The translations under genes and the position numbers were made by a program. A stretch of 64,000 bases of DNA from Thiemannella venezuelensis (GTDB taxonomy: Bacteria; Actinomycetota; Actinomycetes; Streptosporangiales; Streptosporangiaceae), in assembly GCF_014203605.1 (NCBI RefSeq), contig NZ_JACHJJ010000015.1, positions 124,001-188,000 of the forward strand. The letters run 5' to 3'. This document shows positions 1 to 9,872 of this stretch, piece by piece. Under the pieces are notes generated by a model, which worked only from the letters and a program-made list of their open reading frames with translations, was not told the DNA's origin and ran no database searches. How positions within the stretch are numbered: the stretch's first letter is position 1; every line of letters begins with the position of its first letter.

Positions 1-275
1 GCGGCGGCCTCCGCGCCGGGGGCGCGCGCCGCAGCGGCCAGGGCGGACAGCCGGGCGCGGATCCCGGCCGGATCCGCGCCCGGCGCGACGACCAGCACGG
101 TGGCCGGACCGGGAACGATCTCCGTCACCCCGGCGGGCCGGTCGGCCCGCAGCAGCGCGTCCAGCCGGTGCGAGACCTCCAGCGTCCCGGTCTCCACCAG
201 GAGCCCGTGCTCCCCGGCCCGCCGGATCACGGCCGTCTCTCCGGCCGGACCGCCGCCGACACCCCCCGGGGTCAC
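1..275 (-). CDS. pxpB: 5-oxoprolinase subunit B (PxpB), N-terminal part only
   Basis: Read leftwards from a GTG at 275, the first 91 codons give a protein with IRRAGEHGLLVE, SHRLDALLRA and EIVPGPATVLVV, the start of the KipI / allophanate-hydrolase-subunit-1 fold now known as PxpB. With PxpA and PxpC it cleaves 5-oxoproline to glutamate using ATP in the cytoplasm. The start overlaps the pxpA stop in a GTGA, so the two are translationally coupled. The gene runs off the left edge, so its C-terminus and any following pxpC cannot be seen. The extra Gly/Pro-rich lead (VTPGGVGGGPAG) means an internal start is possible. Confidence 0.85.
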   Translation of the reverse strand, partial: MTPGGVGGGPAGETAVIRRAGEHGLLVETGTLEVSHRLDALLRADRPAGVTEIVPGPATVLVVAPGADPAGIRARLSALAAAARAPGAEAA

Positions 276-1036
276 GCGAAGGCCCTGACGGTCACCCCGG
301 CCGCGGCGAGACCGTCCCGGACGGCCCGCGCCAGCCGTACGGCCCCCGGGGTGTCGCCGTGCACGCAGATCGAGCGGGCCTCCAGCGGGACCTGGGAGCC
401 GTCGGCGGCGGTCACGACCCGGGCGGTCGCCATGCGCACGGCCCGGGTCGCGACGGCGTCCGGGTCGTGGATCACCGCGCCGGCCTCGCGCCGGGGGACC
501 AGCGTCCCGGCGGGGGTGTAGGCGCGGTCGGCGAAGGCCTCGGTGACGGTGGCGACCCCGTGGCGGGCGGCGACCCCGTGGACGGCCGAGCCCGGCAGGG
601 TGAGCACCGGCAGGCTCCGGTCGTAGCCGGCCACGGCGGCCACGACCGCCTCGGCCTGCCCGGGGTCGCGGCAGATCCGGTTGTAGAGGGCGCCGTGCGG
701 CTTGACGTAGGAGACCCGCCCGCCCATCGCCCTGGCGATGCCGTCCACCGCCGCCAGCTGGTAGAGCACCTCGGCGCACAGCTCCTCGGGGTCCACCTCC
801 ATCTCGCGGCGGCCGAACCCGGCCAGGTCCCGGTAGGAGACCTGGGCGCCGATGCGCACGCCCCGGTCGACCGCGGCCGCGCAGGTCCGGCGGATCGTGG
901 CGGGGTCGCCCGCGTGGAAGCCGCAGGCGACGTTGGCGCTGGTCACCACGTCGAGCAGGGCCTCGTCGTCACCCAGCCGCCAGATGCCGAAACCCTCCCC
1001 GAGGTCGGCGTTGAGGTCGATCTCCCTGTCGGTCAT
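272..1036 (-). CDS. pxpA: 5-oxoprolinase subunit A (PxpA, LamB/YcsF family)
   Basis: A 254-residue protein of the usual family length. It opens with DLNADLGEGFGIW and carries TSANVACGFHAGDP, SYRDLAGFGRREM, YVKPHGALYN and the C-terminal ICVHGDTPGAV, all signature stretches of LamB/YcsF proteins. With PxpB and PxpC it forms the ATP-dependent prokaryotic 5-oxoprolinase that recycles spontaneously formed pyroglutamate. The ATG lies 11 nt after the stop of the large upstream gene, and its own stop overlaps pxpB, so at least three genes are probably co-transcribed leftwards. Confidence 0.95.
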   Translation of the reverse strand: MTDREIDLNADLGEGFGIWRLGDDEALLDVVTSANVACGFHAGDPATIRRTCAAAVDRGVRIGAQVSYRDLAGFGRREMEVDPEELCAEVLYQLAAVDGIARAMGGRVSYVKPHGALYNRICRDPGQAEAVVAAVAGYDRSLPVLTLPGSAVHGVAARHGVATVTEAFADRAYTPAGTLVPRREAGAVIHDPDAVATRAVRMATARVVTAADGSQVPLEARSICVHGDTPGAVRLARAVRDGLAAAGVTVRAFA

Positions 1037-1047
1037 CGGGGCCTCAC

Positions 1048-2622
1048 CTACAGCGGAGGTTCGTCGGGGATGTCGGCGATGTCGTCGAGGGCGGTGGCGA
1101 GCTCCTCCGGATCGTCGCCGATCCGCTCGGCGATCTCGATCAGCACGTGCAGCACCTCGTGCCGGTCGTGGCCGAGGTCCAGCAGCCGCTGCGCGGCCTC
1201 CCACAGCTGCGGCGGGTCGCCCTCCCACAGGCGGGTGGCGATCTCCTCGTGCCAGGCCAGGTGCTCGTCGTAGTCGAACCGGTCGCGGTCGTCGCCGTGG
1301 TCGATCTCGAGCAGGGTCCGGCGGTCGGTCTCGTCGGCCGGGTTGAGCAGGTCCAGCTTGATCTCGCCGTGCACGCCCTGCAGGAAGGGGAAGGCGAAGA
1401 CCCGCCGGGCCAGCGCCGACAGGTCGCCGTCCGGCAGCAGCCGCTCCACGAGGTCGCGGTCGAGGCCGAAGGTCGTCGGGTCGCGGTAGTTCTCGGCGAA
1501 CTTGGCGGTCGCCTCCCAGATCCCGTCGAGCGTGGCCCGCAGGCCCTCGTCCGCCAGCCCGGTGCGGCGCGCGGCGAAGCGGGCCCAGGCGGACAGGGCG
1601 TACGGCATCGCCTCCTGCTCGGCCGGGCTCAGCATCACCTTGCGCGGCAGCCAGTCGAGCAGGAACGTCTCGCACTTGGTCGGGCTGACCCGCAGGGGCC
1701 GGCCGAAGTCCTGGTCGCAGCCGTAGTCGATGATGTGGTCGGCGCACCGGGAGGCCGCCGACGGGTCCGACAACTGCTCGGCCGCCTCCGAGGAGAGGAA
1801 CTCCGCGCCCAGCATCGCCCGGCGGTCGCGGCTGTAGGGGGCCTCGCTGTGCAGGGGGGCCGGGCGCTTGCGGCCGGGCGGCAGCGCCTTGAGCCGGGAG
1901 CGGGCGAAGGCGTGGTAGGTGCTGTAGCTCTCGCTGACCGGGGCGGTCGTCTTGCGGTCGCCGTACTCCGCCGTGGCCTTCATGGCCGACTCGAGCAGAG
2001 CCCTGGCCTGCTGCGGCTCGATCTCCTCGAACCGGAGCATCGCGTTGGCCTCGGCCTCCGCCCGCGCCCGGTCCAGCAGCCTGTCCACGTGCGAGGAGAC
2101 CCACGCGTCGCGGGCGATGCCGCGCATGTTGTAGTCGACGACCACGACCAGCGCGTGCCGGTCCTCGCCGCTGTCGGCGCCCCGGTAGCCGAAGGTGCAC
2201 ACCACGGTGTCCTGGTCGCCGTAGGCGTCTCTGGAGACGTAGCAGCCGGTCGGTTTGACCACGCCCAGCCGGTCGGCCCAGCGGGGCCGGGCCACTCCGC
2301 GCTCGATGAGCGCCAGCGCCGCGCCCTCGGCCTTGGCCGCCTGCCGGGCGGTGCCGAGGTAGGCCAGCGCGATCAGCAGGGTCAGCGCCGCGGGGGAACC
2401 CGCCTTGGCCGCGTAGTCGACCAGCCCCTCGCCGAGGACCTGTTCGGCGTCCCCGCGCCGGAGCCGCCGCCCCCACCAGGCGCCGACCATGTCGGAGACC
2501 ATGAGCTCGGCGTCCAGAGGGCTGCGGACGGCAAGCAGCTCGCGGGCGGCCAGCAGCATCTCGGAGAACACCTCGTCGGGTGCCTGGCTCTCCCGGGGGT
2601 CCCTGCGGTGTCGGCGGCTCAA
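1048..2622 (-). CDS. large conserved protein of unknown function upstream of pxpA
   Basis: A 524-residue soluble protein that I do not recognise. The TTG start at 2622 is chosen because GGAGGAAA lies 5 nt ahead of it, whereas the frame upstream is only low-complexity read-through. It is rich in acidic residues and Trp/Tyr, with no signal peptide or membrane segment. Notable stretches are DMVGAWWGRRLRRGD, VVVVDYNMRGIARD, DYGCDQDFGRPLRVSP and FLLDWLPRKV, and the last 80 residues are helical and acidic. The size and helical repeats suggest a scaffold or regulatory protein rather than a known enzyme, but that is a guess. It lies 11 nt before pxpA and probably heads that operon. Confidence 0.8.
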   Translation of the reverse strand: MSRRHRRDPRESQAPDEVFSEMLLAARELLAVRSPLDAELMVSDMVGAWWGRRLRRGDAEQVLGEGLVDYAAKAGSPAALTLLIALAYLGTARQAAKAEGAALALIERGVARPRWADRLGVVKPTGCYVSRDAYGDQDTVVCTFGYRGADSGEDRHALVVVVDYNMRGIARDAWVSSHVDRLLDRARAEAEANAMLRFEEIEPQQARALLESAMKATAEYGDRKTTAPVSESYSTYHAFARSRLKALPPGRKRPAPLHSEAPYSRDRRAMLGAEFLSSEAAEQLSDPSAASRCADHIIDYGCDQDFGRPLRVSPTKCETFLLDWLPRKVMLSPAEQEAMPYALSAWARFAARRTGLADEGLRATLDGIWEATAKFAENYRDPTTFGLDRDLVERLLPDGDLSALARRVFAFPFLQGVHGEIKLDLLNPADETDRRTLLEIDHGDDRDRFDYDEHLAWHEEIATRLWEGDPPQLWEAAQRLLDLGHDRHEVLHVLIEIAERIGDDPEELATALDDIADIPDEPPL

Positions 2623-2864
2623 GCGGTTTCCTCCACCGGCCGCGTGACTGTCACCCGCGGATCTTAGCCGGTCTCCGCGGGTGTTCTCCGTGCTTCCCGG
2701 GGCGGGGACCGCCCTGCGACGCCACATCGGGGTGATCGCCCGCTCCGGCCCGGCCCTCGCCGTCACACGCGATCGGAGGCAATCCTAGCCCGAGAGCCCG
2801 TCCCCACGGATGAATCCGGGGATTCCGGCTCCCGGCGGGACGGGATTTCCGCGGACGCCCCGCG

Positions 2865-3107
2865 TTACCGGAGGCCCCGGGGCGGCGGGGCGGAGTTGAC
2901 GATGGCGAGGAGGTGCTCACGGGCGACGCGTTCGATCACTTCGGGCGTGGCCTCGACGCCGAGGTGCTCGGTGCAGGCGCGGACGTCGGCCACGCACCTG
3001 TCCACGGTGTCGAGGGGGACGGTGAGGAACTCCGCGGCCAGGCGGGTGCTCACGGGCTCGGGGAGCGTCGTCGTGCCGGTGGTGGAACGGGTGGCGAGAG
3101 CGGGCAT
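2865..3107 (-). CDS. small conserved three-helix actinobacterial protein
   Basis: About 80 residues, with the core RLAAEFLTVPLDTVDRCV...VIERVAREHLLAIV. The pattern of three amphipathic helices with a terminal REHLLAIV resembles the small three-helix-bundle dimerisation proteins common in actinomycetes; no function is known to me. The start is ambiguous: the ATG at 3107 has GGAGG 12 nt upstream, while a GTG at 3116 has the same GGAGG only 3 nt away. A SigA-type promoter lies about 90 bp upstream. It appears to be a single-gene transcript. Confidence 0.7.
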   Translation of the reverse strand: MPALATRSTTGTTTLPEPVSTRLAAEFLTVPLDTVDRCVADVRACTEHLGVEATPEVIERVAREHLLAIVNSAPPPRGLR

Positions 3108-3172
3108 GGATGTCACATTCCTCCGGGTTACCGGGGACATCCCCCGGATGGGCGGCGGGGACGTGCGTTTTC

Positions 3173-3200
3173 ATTCCATAACGTATCGCGCCCGTGTCAA
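3173..3200 (-). promoter_or_regulatory. SigA-type promoter for the small three-helix gene
   Basis: On the minus strand TTGACA (3200-3195) is followed after 16 nt by TGGAAT (3178-3173), a near-consensus -35 and a fair -10. It points at the start of the gene ending at 2865. Confidence 0.5.
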
Positions 3201-3630
3201 GCCTCCGGTGGGTGAGAGGGAAAGCGGACCCCTGCCTTGACGGCCCACGGCCCAGAGAAGGTAAACGGGTGTCCTCGAAGGGGAAGCCAAACCTGACCGG
3301 AGTCAGTAGTCTGATCTTACTCGGGGCGTTGATCGAGGTGAGGTGAACGGTTGTCGGGACGGTCCCGCGCGATCCTGCTAGTGTCCTGGCCGCGAGCGCT
3401 CGAGGGCGCTGGTGACGCATCCGCTCTCATGCCGCGGTCCGGCGCGTTACCGTGGGCATCCCGGCCCTCGGCCAGGGGGTCCATCGCATCGTGGGCGGGA
3501 CTTCCGTCCGTAGGTGCCCATCGCCGATGATGTAGTGCGGGATCCGGTCCCACGGATCCGCGCTACGCCGATTCGCAAGTTTGGAGATGTGCCTCGTGGG
3601 AGACCCTGGCACGCGACGGAGGTGCCGACC
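3201..3630. other. intergenic region upstream of the PAS-GAF phosphatase gene
   Basis: About 430 bp without a supportable gene. A -10-like TAGTCT lies at 3307-3312 without a convincing -35, and two GGATCCG copies at about 3540 and 3554 form an imperfect dyad. The open frames crossing this region are low-complexity and lack ribosome sites. The 5' leader of the phosphatase gene probably lies here. Confidence 0.4.
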
Positions 3631-5724
3631 ATGAGCGCCGAAACCTCCGTGCCCCGTCCCCGGGAGTCGGATGTGGACATCTCAGACGCCGGCCTGCTGC
3701 AGGGCCTGCTGTCCCAGTCGCCGTTCGCCTTCGCGTTCTTCGACCCCGCCGGTCGCTTCCAGCGGGTGGACGAGGTCTTCGCGGGTGTGGTGGGCCTGCC
3801 CGCCGAGCGGCTGATCGGCCGCGCTCCGGGCGAGCTGCTCTCCGCCGACCTGACCGCGCTGATCGAGGGCTCGGTCCGCGGCGTCGCGGAGGGCGCCGAG
3901 GTCGAGGCCGGTCAGCGCGTCCGGGTCCGTACGGCCGGCGGGGAGACCCGCCACTGGTCCCTGACCTTCTCCCCGGTCCACGACGACAAGGGCGTGCTCC
4001 GCGCGGTCTGCCTGGTGGGCGTCGACGTCACCGAGAGCAGGCAGATCGAGGAGGACCTGCGGCGCAGCGAGGAGCGCTACCGCTCACTCGTGGAGGCGCA
4101 GTCGCAGCTCGTGTGGATCACCGCCCCCAACGGGGGGATCCTGGAGGACGCGCCGCAGTGGCGGGCCATCACCGGCCAGGGGCTGGAAGACTACCTCGCC
4201 TACGGCTGGCTGGAGGCCGTCCACCCCGAGGACCGCGCCTACACCGAGGAGGCGTGGCGGGAGGCGCTGCGCGGGCAGACCATGTTCGAGTGGAACTACC
4301 GCGTCCGCACCCGGGCCAGCGGCTACCGCCACTTCGAGGTGCGGGCCGTGCCGATCATCCGGCACGGCAAGGTGGTCGAGTGGGTCGGCGCGAACACCGA
4401 CGTCACCCCGCAGCGCGAGGCGGAGGAGATGCGCGGCCGGCTGACCGACCAGCTCGGCGCCGCGGCCCTGCGCACGGCGCGGCTGCAGGGGGCCACGGCG
4501 ATCCTCGCCGAGGCGCTCACGGTGGAGCAGGTCGTCCAGGTCATCATCGACGTGGGCCGTACGGCGCTGGCCGCCGACCGCTCGGCGGTGGCGCTGCTCG
4601 ACGCGGACCGGGCCGCCCTGAAGCTGGTCAACGGCGGCGGCATCCCGGACGTCCCCGGCGCGCCGGGGGAGGAGATCCCGCTCTCGCACTCCAGCGTCAT
4701 GACCATGGCGGTCAACAGCCGCCGCCCGGTCTTCGCCGAGTCGCCCGAGAGCCTGCGCTCCCAGCTCGTGGACGCGGGGGGCGACGAGGAGGTCATCAAC
4801 GGATTCCTCGCCCACAGCGACGAGCGGGCGTGGGTGGGCCTGCCGCTGCTGGCCGCGGGCCGCGCCCTGGGCGCGCTGCGGTTCTCCTTCACCCGCCCCC
4901 AGAAGATCTCCCAGGAGGACGGCGTCTTCCTGGAGGCCCTCGCCGGGCAGTGCGCGCTCGCCGTCGAGCGGGCGACCCTGTTCGAGCGGGAGCACCGCAC
5001 CGCCGAGACGCTCCAGCGCAGCCTGCTGCCGGACCGCCTGCCGGTGGTGCGCGGCCTGACGCTCGCCCAGCGCTTCCGCTCCGGAAGCCGCCACGTCCAG
5101 GTGGGCGGCGACTGGTACGACGCGTTCGTCCTGCAGGACGGCCGGGTGGCGGCGGTGGTCGGCGACGTCATGGGCAAGGGCGTCAAAGCCGCGGCCGGGA
5201 TGGGCCGCATCCGCAACGCGATGCGGGCGCTGGCCCTGACCAACCCGCCGCCCGCGGCCGTCCTCACCGGCCTGGACCGGGTCTTCGAGGCGACCGAGGA
5301 GGAGGAGCAGGTCACCACTCTCGCCTACATGGTGGTCGAGCCGGGGACCGGAGAGGGCACGCTGGCGCTGGCCGGTCACCCGCCGCCCCTGCTGGTCACG
5401 CCGCAGGGCGTGCCGGTGCTGTGCGAGGGGGAGCCCGGTACCCCGCTCGGCTGGCCGGCGAGCCGGCGGCAGTTCCGGTTCTGCGTCCCGCCCGGTCACA
5501 CCGCCGTCCTGTACTCCGACGGCCTCGTGGAGAACCGCAAGCGCGGACTGGACGCCGGACTTGCCGAACTTTGTTCTGTTGTGACGGAGGCGCCCCCGGA
5601 GGTCGTGGGAAGTCCGCATATGCTGCTGGATTTCCTGGTGGATCGGATGCTGGCAGGGTATGAGCAGGATGATGACGTCACGGTGCTTGCAATTCATGTT
5701 CCTCCGGCGACGAAGAGTGACTGA
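3631..5724 (+). CDS. PAS-PAS-GAF-SpoIIE (PP2C) signalling phosphatase
   Basis: 697 residues from the ATG at 3631, chosen because GGAGGT sits 7 nt upstream. Two PAS domains (about 22-135 and 150-265) are followed by a GAF domain (about 300-455) and a C-terminal SpoIIE/RsbU-type PP2C phosphatase. The phosphatase retains the metal-site motifs GGDWYD, GDVMGKG, YSDGLVE and DDDVTVL. Such proteins usually dephosphorylate anti-anti-sigma factors, coupling a ligand, redox or light signal to a stress sigma factor; the partner is not encoded nearby. There is no membrane segment, so it is cytoplasmic. It ends 240 bp before the principal sigma gene, with which it may only be a positional neighbour. Confidence 0.93.
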   Translation: MSAETSVPRPRESDVDISDAGLLQGLLSQSPFAFAFFDPAGRFQRVDEVFAGVVGLPAERLIGRAPGELLSADLTALIEGSVRGVAEGAEVEAGQRVRVRTAGGETRHWSLTFSPVHDDKGVLRAVCLVGVDVTESRQIEEDLRRSEERYRSLVEAQSQLVWITAPNGGILEDAPQWRAITGQGLEDYLAYGWLEAVHPEDRAYTEEAWREALRGQTMFEWNYRVRTRASGYRHFEVRAVPIIRHGKVVEWVGANTDVTPQREAEEMRGRLTDQLGAAALRTARLQGATAILAEALTVEQVVQVIIDVGRTALAADRSAVALLDADRAALKLVNGGGIPDVPGAPGEEIPLSHSSVMTMAVNSRRPVFAESPESLRSQLVDAGGDEEVINGFLAHSDERAWVGLPLLAAGRALGALRFSFTRPQKISQEDGVFLEALAGQCALAVERATLFEREHRTAETLQRSLLPDRLPVVRGLTLAQRFRSGSRHVQVGGDWYDAFVLQDGRVAAVVGDVMGKGVKAAAGMGRIRNAMRALALTNPPPAAVLTGLDRVFEATEEEEQVTTLAYMVVEPGTGEGTLALAGHPPPLLVTPQGVPVLCEGEPGTPLGWPASRRQFRFCVPPGHTAVLYSDGLVENRKRGLDAGLAELCSVVTEAPPEVVGSPHMLLDFLVDRMLAGYEQDDDVTVLAIHVPPATKSD

Positions 5725-5829
5725 ATGAAACAGTCATAAGGGTTGCTTTCGGGTATCGGTGCCCTGCTTCCGTACGCACTACTGTCTTCGTCGGCCTAGG
5801 GTGGAGGGCAACCGCCAGGAGGCGGCCGT

Positions 5830-5901
5830 ATGAATCTCGGTGCCGTGCCAGAATGTTGTGCAGGTGCGTCGCGGTTCCGCGGCCTCGCTGACCACAACTA
5901 G
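5830..5901 (+). CDS. candidate 23-residue leader peptide upstream of sigA
   Basis: ATG at 5830 preceded by a perfect AGGAGG (5817-5822) with a 7-nt spacer, ending at TAG 5899-5901. The peptide is short and contains an adjacent Cys-Cys pair (PECCAGASR). It lies 63 nt before the sigA start. The ribosome site is the strongest in the region, so translation is plausible. Whether it regulates sigA is unknown, and it may be chance. Confidence 0.4.
   Translation: MNLGAVPECCAGASRFRGLADHN
5851..5876 (+). promoter_or_regulatory. possible SigR-type promoter for sigA
   Basis: GAAT at 5851-5854 and GTT at 5874-5876 are separated by 19 nt, close to the oxidative-stress SigR consensus GGAAT-N18/19-GTT, with one mismatch at the first base. 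In Streptomyces coelicolor hrdB has a SigR-dependent promoter, which makes the position meaningful. It overlaps the candidate leader peptide. Confidence 0.3.
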
Positions 5902-5964
5902 AGGCATCCGCCCCTAGCGGGCATCTGAGTCCATTCTCGTCTCGCTTCCCTTCGAGAGGTGTTC

Positions 5965-7602
<1,638 letters not shown>

Positions 7603-7670
7603 GACCGCATCGGCGGACTCCGAGCGGCAGGGCCCCTGCCGGTCGGACTCCGCCGGTAGGATTCGGCCGA

Positions 7671-7705
7671 CGAGCGGCCCGCGCCCACCCGGCGCGGGCC
7701 GCTCG
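7671..7705. terminator. bidirectional terminator between sigA and yaaA
   Basis: A perfect 15-bp G+C stem (7671-7685 with 7691-7705) around a 5-nt loop sits between the convergent sigA and yaaA genes. It has no U tract, as is usual in actinomycetes. Confidence 0.75.
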
Positions 7706-7782
7706 CGTCGTCCTTCGCCCGCGGCGTGAGAGGCGGGCCCGGAGCCCGCCCCGCGGTGCCCGGAGCCCGCGAGGGCGGCCGG

Positions 7783-8517
7783 TCAGATCAGGACGTCGAG
7801 GGTCCAGGACCGGCTGCCGGCCGGGGCCGGGCCGAGGACGACGGTGTGGCCCAGTTCGTCGAGCACCTTGACCAGCTCGTCCGGGGACTGCGGATCGGCG
7901 TCGCCCGTCAGCAGGGAGCGGGCGATCACGCCCCGCGTCGCCTTGGCCATGTGGCTGACGACCTTGCCGTCCTTGAGGACCCGCACCGTGACCGCCCGCC
8001 CGCCCGGACGCCAGGCCGTCGCGTAGGTGCTGGAGCGCAGGTCCACGACCAGGCCCGGCTCCGCGTCGAGGAGCGGGGTGATCGAGCGGCGCCAGAAGGC
8101 GCCCAGCCCGCCGAGCGGCGGCAGGTTGACGCCCATGGACAGCCGGTACGGCGGGATCCTGTCGGTGGTCCTGATCAGCCCCCAGAGTCCGGAGAAGATC
8201 AGCAGGCTCCGCTCCGCCCGGGCGGAGGCCTCCGGCGGGAGGGAACCCAGGCCGAGGTTGTCGTAGAGCACCCCGGTGTAGAGCTCGGCGGCCGTCAGCG
8301 TGGGTGCGGTCCGCAGCTCCCGGTTCTTGCCGATCTCGCCGAGCAGGCCGTCCGAGAGTCCGAGCACGTCGCGGGCCCGCGGGCCCGCGCACAGCGCGAT
8401 CAACGCGTCCAGGACGGCCTGCCGGGGCAGGGAGGGGAAACTCAGGGCGGACAGGTCGAGAGCGGGGCCGTCGCCCGCTCCGGCCTTGCCCTCGGACGGA
8501 GGCAGCAGGATCAGCAC
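7783..8517 (-). CDS. yaaA: peroxide stress protein YaaA (DUF328)
   Basis: 244 residues from the GTG at 8517. LILLPPSEGK at the N-terminus, YTGVLYDNLG, SGLWGLIRTTDRIPPYRL and the later VSHMAKATRG are diagnostic of the YaaA/DUF328 family. In E. coli YaaA limits intracellular free iron and protects DNA during peroxide stress; the fold binds DNA. The start is supported by the family N-terminus and a short GGAG 3 nt ahead. The gene converges on sigA and is divergent from the following GNAT, with 91 bp between starts. Confidence 0.9.
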   Translation of the reverse strand: MLILLPPSEGKAGAGDGPALDLSALSFPSLPRQAVLDALIALCAGPRARDVLGLSDGLLGEIGKNRELRTAPTLTAAELYTGVLYDNLGLGSLPPEASARAERSLLIFSGLWGLIRTTDRIPPYRLSMGVNLPPLGGLGAFWRRSITPLLDAEPGLVVDLRSSTYATAWRPGGRAVTVRVLKDGKVVSHMAKATRGVIARSLLTGDADPQSPDELVKVLDELGHTVVLGPAPAGSRSWTLDVLI

Positions 8518-8608
8518 GGTCTCCGAGCATAGGCGCTGTTCGCCGGGCTCTCCGCCCGGGAGCCCCGGCCGCCGGCGGAGCGCCGGACGCCCCCTAGAAT
8601 CTCCTGCC

Positions 8609-9394
8609 ATGATCACTGAGGTGTTCGACAGGCTCGTCGATCAGGCCTGGCCCGCGCTCGACCGGGTCGAGTCCGGCGGGTGGACGTTCCGTACGGCGGG
8701 CGGGGTGAGCAAACGGGCCAACTCCGTGCTGCCGCTGGGAGAGCGGGCGGACCTGGAGGCGGCCGTGGCCGGGGCGGAACGGTTCTACGCCGGGAGGGGG
8801 CTGCCGTGCGTGTTCTCCGTGGGCGGCGGTGCGAGCCCCGGTCTGGACGCGCTGCTGGAGGCCCGCGGCTACCGGGTGGTGGATCCGACGCTGGTGATGA
8901 CCATGCCGCTGGCGCAGGCCGTACCGGGGGGCCCGTACCCGTGCACCGGAGAGGGCGCGGGCGGCGCCGGAGGGCACGGAGGGGGCCGGCCGCCGGGGCC
9001 GGAGGTCCGGCTCGCGCAGGCGCCCGCGTGTGACTGGCTGGACGTCTGGTGGAGCGTGGACGGAAGGCCGGGGGGAGACGTGGAGACGGCCGGCCGGATC
9101 CTCACCGGAGTGCCTGCCGTCTACGCCTCGCTCACAGGAGCGGGGGGAGAGGAGGCGGTGGGTCGGGGCGTCGTGCAGGGGGAGTGGTTCGGGGTCTACT
9201 GCATGGCCACGCTGCCGCACGCCCGGCGGCGCGGTCACGCGGGACGCCTGCTGAACGCCCTGCTCTCACACGGACGAGAACAGGGCGCGGAGCAGGCGTA
9301 TCTGCTCGTGGTGGAGGCCAACACCGGAGCCCGGTCGCTCTACGAGCGGCTGGGTTTCACGGTGGCGGGCCGATATCACTATCGGGCCCGCTGA
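8609..9394 (+). CDS. GNAT family N-acetyltransferase
   Basis: 261 residues. The C-terminal half is a GNAT domain with the acetyl-CoA loop in ATLPHARRRGHAGRLLNALL and the family ending LVVEANTGARSLYERLGF. The N-terminal 130 residues form a divergent GNAT-like half, with a Gly-rich insertion (GEGAGGAGGHGGG) between the two. The substrate cannot be inferred. TAGAAT at 8595-8600 lies 8 nt before the ATG, so the mRNA is probably leaderless. GNAT genes of this kind commonly sit near hrdB in actinomycetes. Confidence 0.88.
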   Translation: MITEVFDRLVDQAWPALDRVESGGWTFRTAGGVSKRANSVLPLGERADLEAAVAGAERFYAGRGLPCVFSVGGGASPGLDALLEARGYRVVDPTLVMTMPLAQAVPGGPYPCTGEGAGGAGGHGGGRPPGPEVRLAQAPACDWLDVWWSVDGRPGGDVETAGRILTGVPAVYASLTGAGGEEAVGRGVVQGEWFGVYCMATLPHARRRGHAGRLLNALLSHGREQGAEQAYLLVVEANTGARSLYERLGFTVAGRYHYRAR

Positions 9395-9399
9395 GCCCT

Positions 9400-9630
9400 C
9401 TACCGTTCGTCGTTGGGCGCGATCGAGGGAGTGGCGCTGAGGCGCGCCGACTCGTCCTGGATGTCGGCGCCCTTGTCGCGGAGCACTGCCACGTGCTGCC
9501 GCCCGTGGTGGGCGCAGAACAGCAGCTCCCCACCGACGGGAAGGGTCGCGCGGATATAGGCCTGGGCGCCACACCGGTCACAGCGGTCCGTGGCGGTCAG
9601 CGGCTTGGCGGGGGCGAGAGCTCCAGTCAC
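9400..9630 (-). CDS. DUF7455 small zinc-ribbon-like protein
   Basis: 76 residues from the GTG at 9630, with AAGG 8 nt upstream. It contains CDRCGAQAY and, 20 residues on, LLFCAHHGRQH, giving a probable C-x2-C / C-x2-H zinc site. The function is unknown. Proteins of this family are found between hrdB and parE in many actinomycetes, as here, which suggests a conserved housekeeping role. It is convergent with the GNAT gene and divergent from parE. Confidence 0.88.
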   Translation of the reverse strand: MTGALAPAKPLTATDRCDRCGAQAYIRATLPVGGELLFCAHHGRQHVAVLRDKGADIQDESARLSATPSIAPNDER

Positions 9631-9872
9631 GTATCGCCTTTCGGGTCATCCCCGGGGTTGGGGGGATCTGGCGTCAGTCACTTGAGACAACATCTAACCC
9701 GATGCGGACGTTCCCAACCGACCTGCGGCTACGCCGAGAGCGGAATATATCCGAGAGTGATGGGGATCACGCTTGAAGTAACACGGTCGGCGACCGGATG
9801 GCAAGCTAGGACGCGCCGCAGCGGGAAGGACGGTAGGCTGCGCACACGTGTTCGAGCGCAGAGGGAGTGGGC

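Noticed and set aside
3540-3560. GGATCCG repeat as an operator of the PAS-GAF phosphatase gene
   Set aside because: The dyad is imperfect and short, and such G+C-rich repeats are common by chance here.
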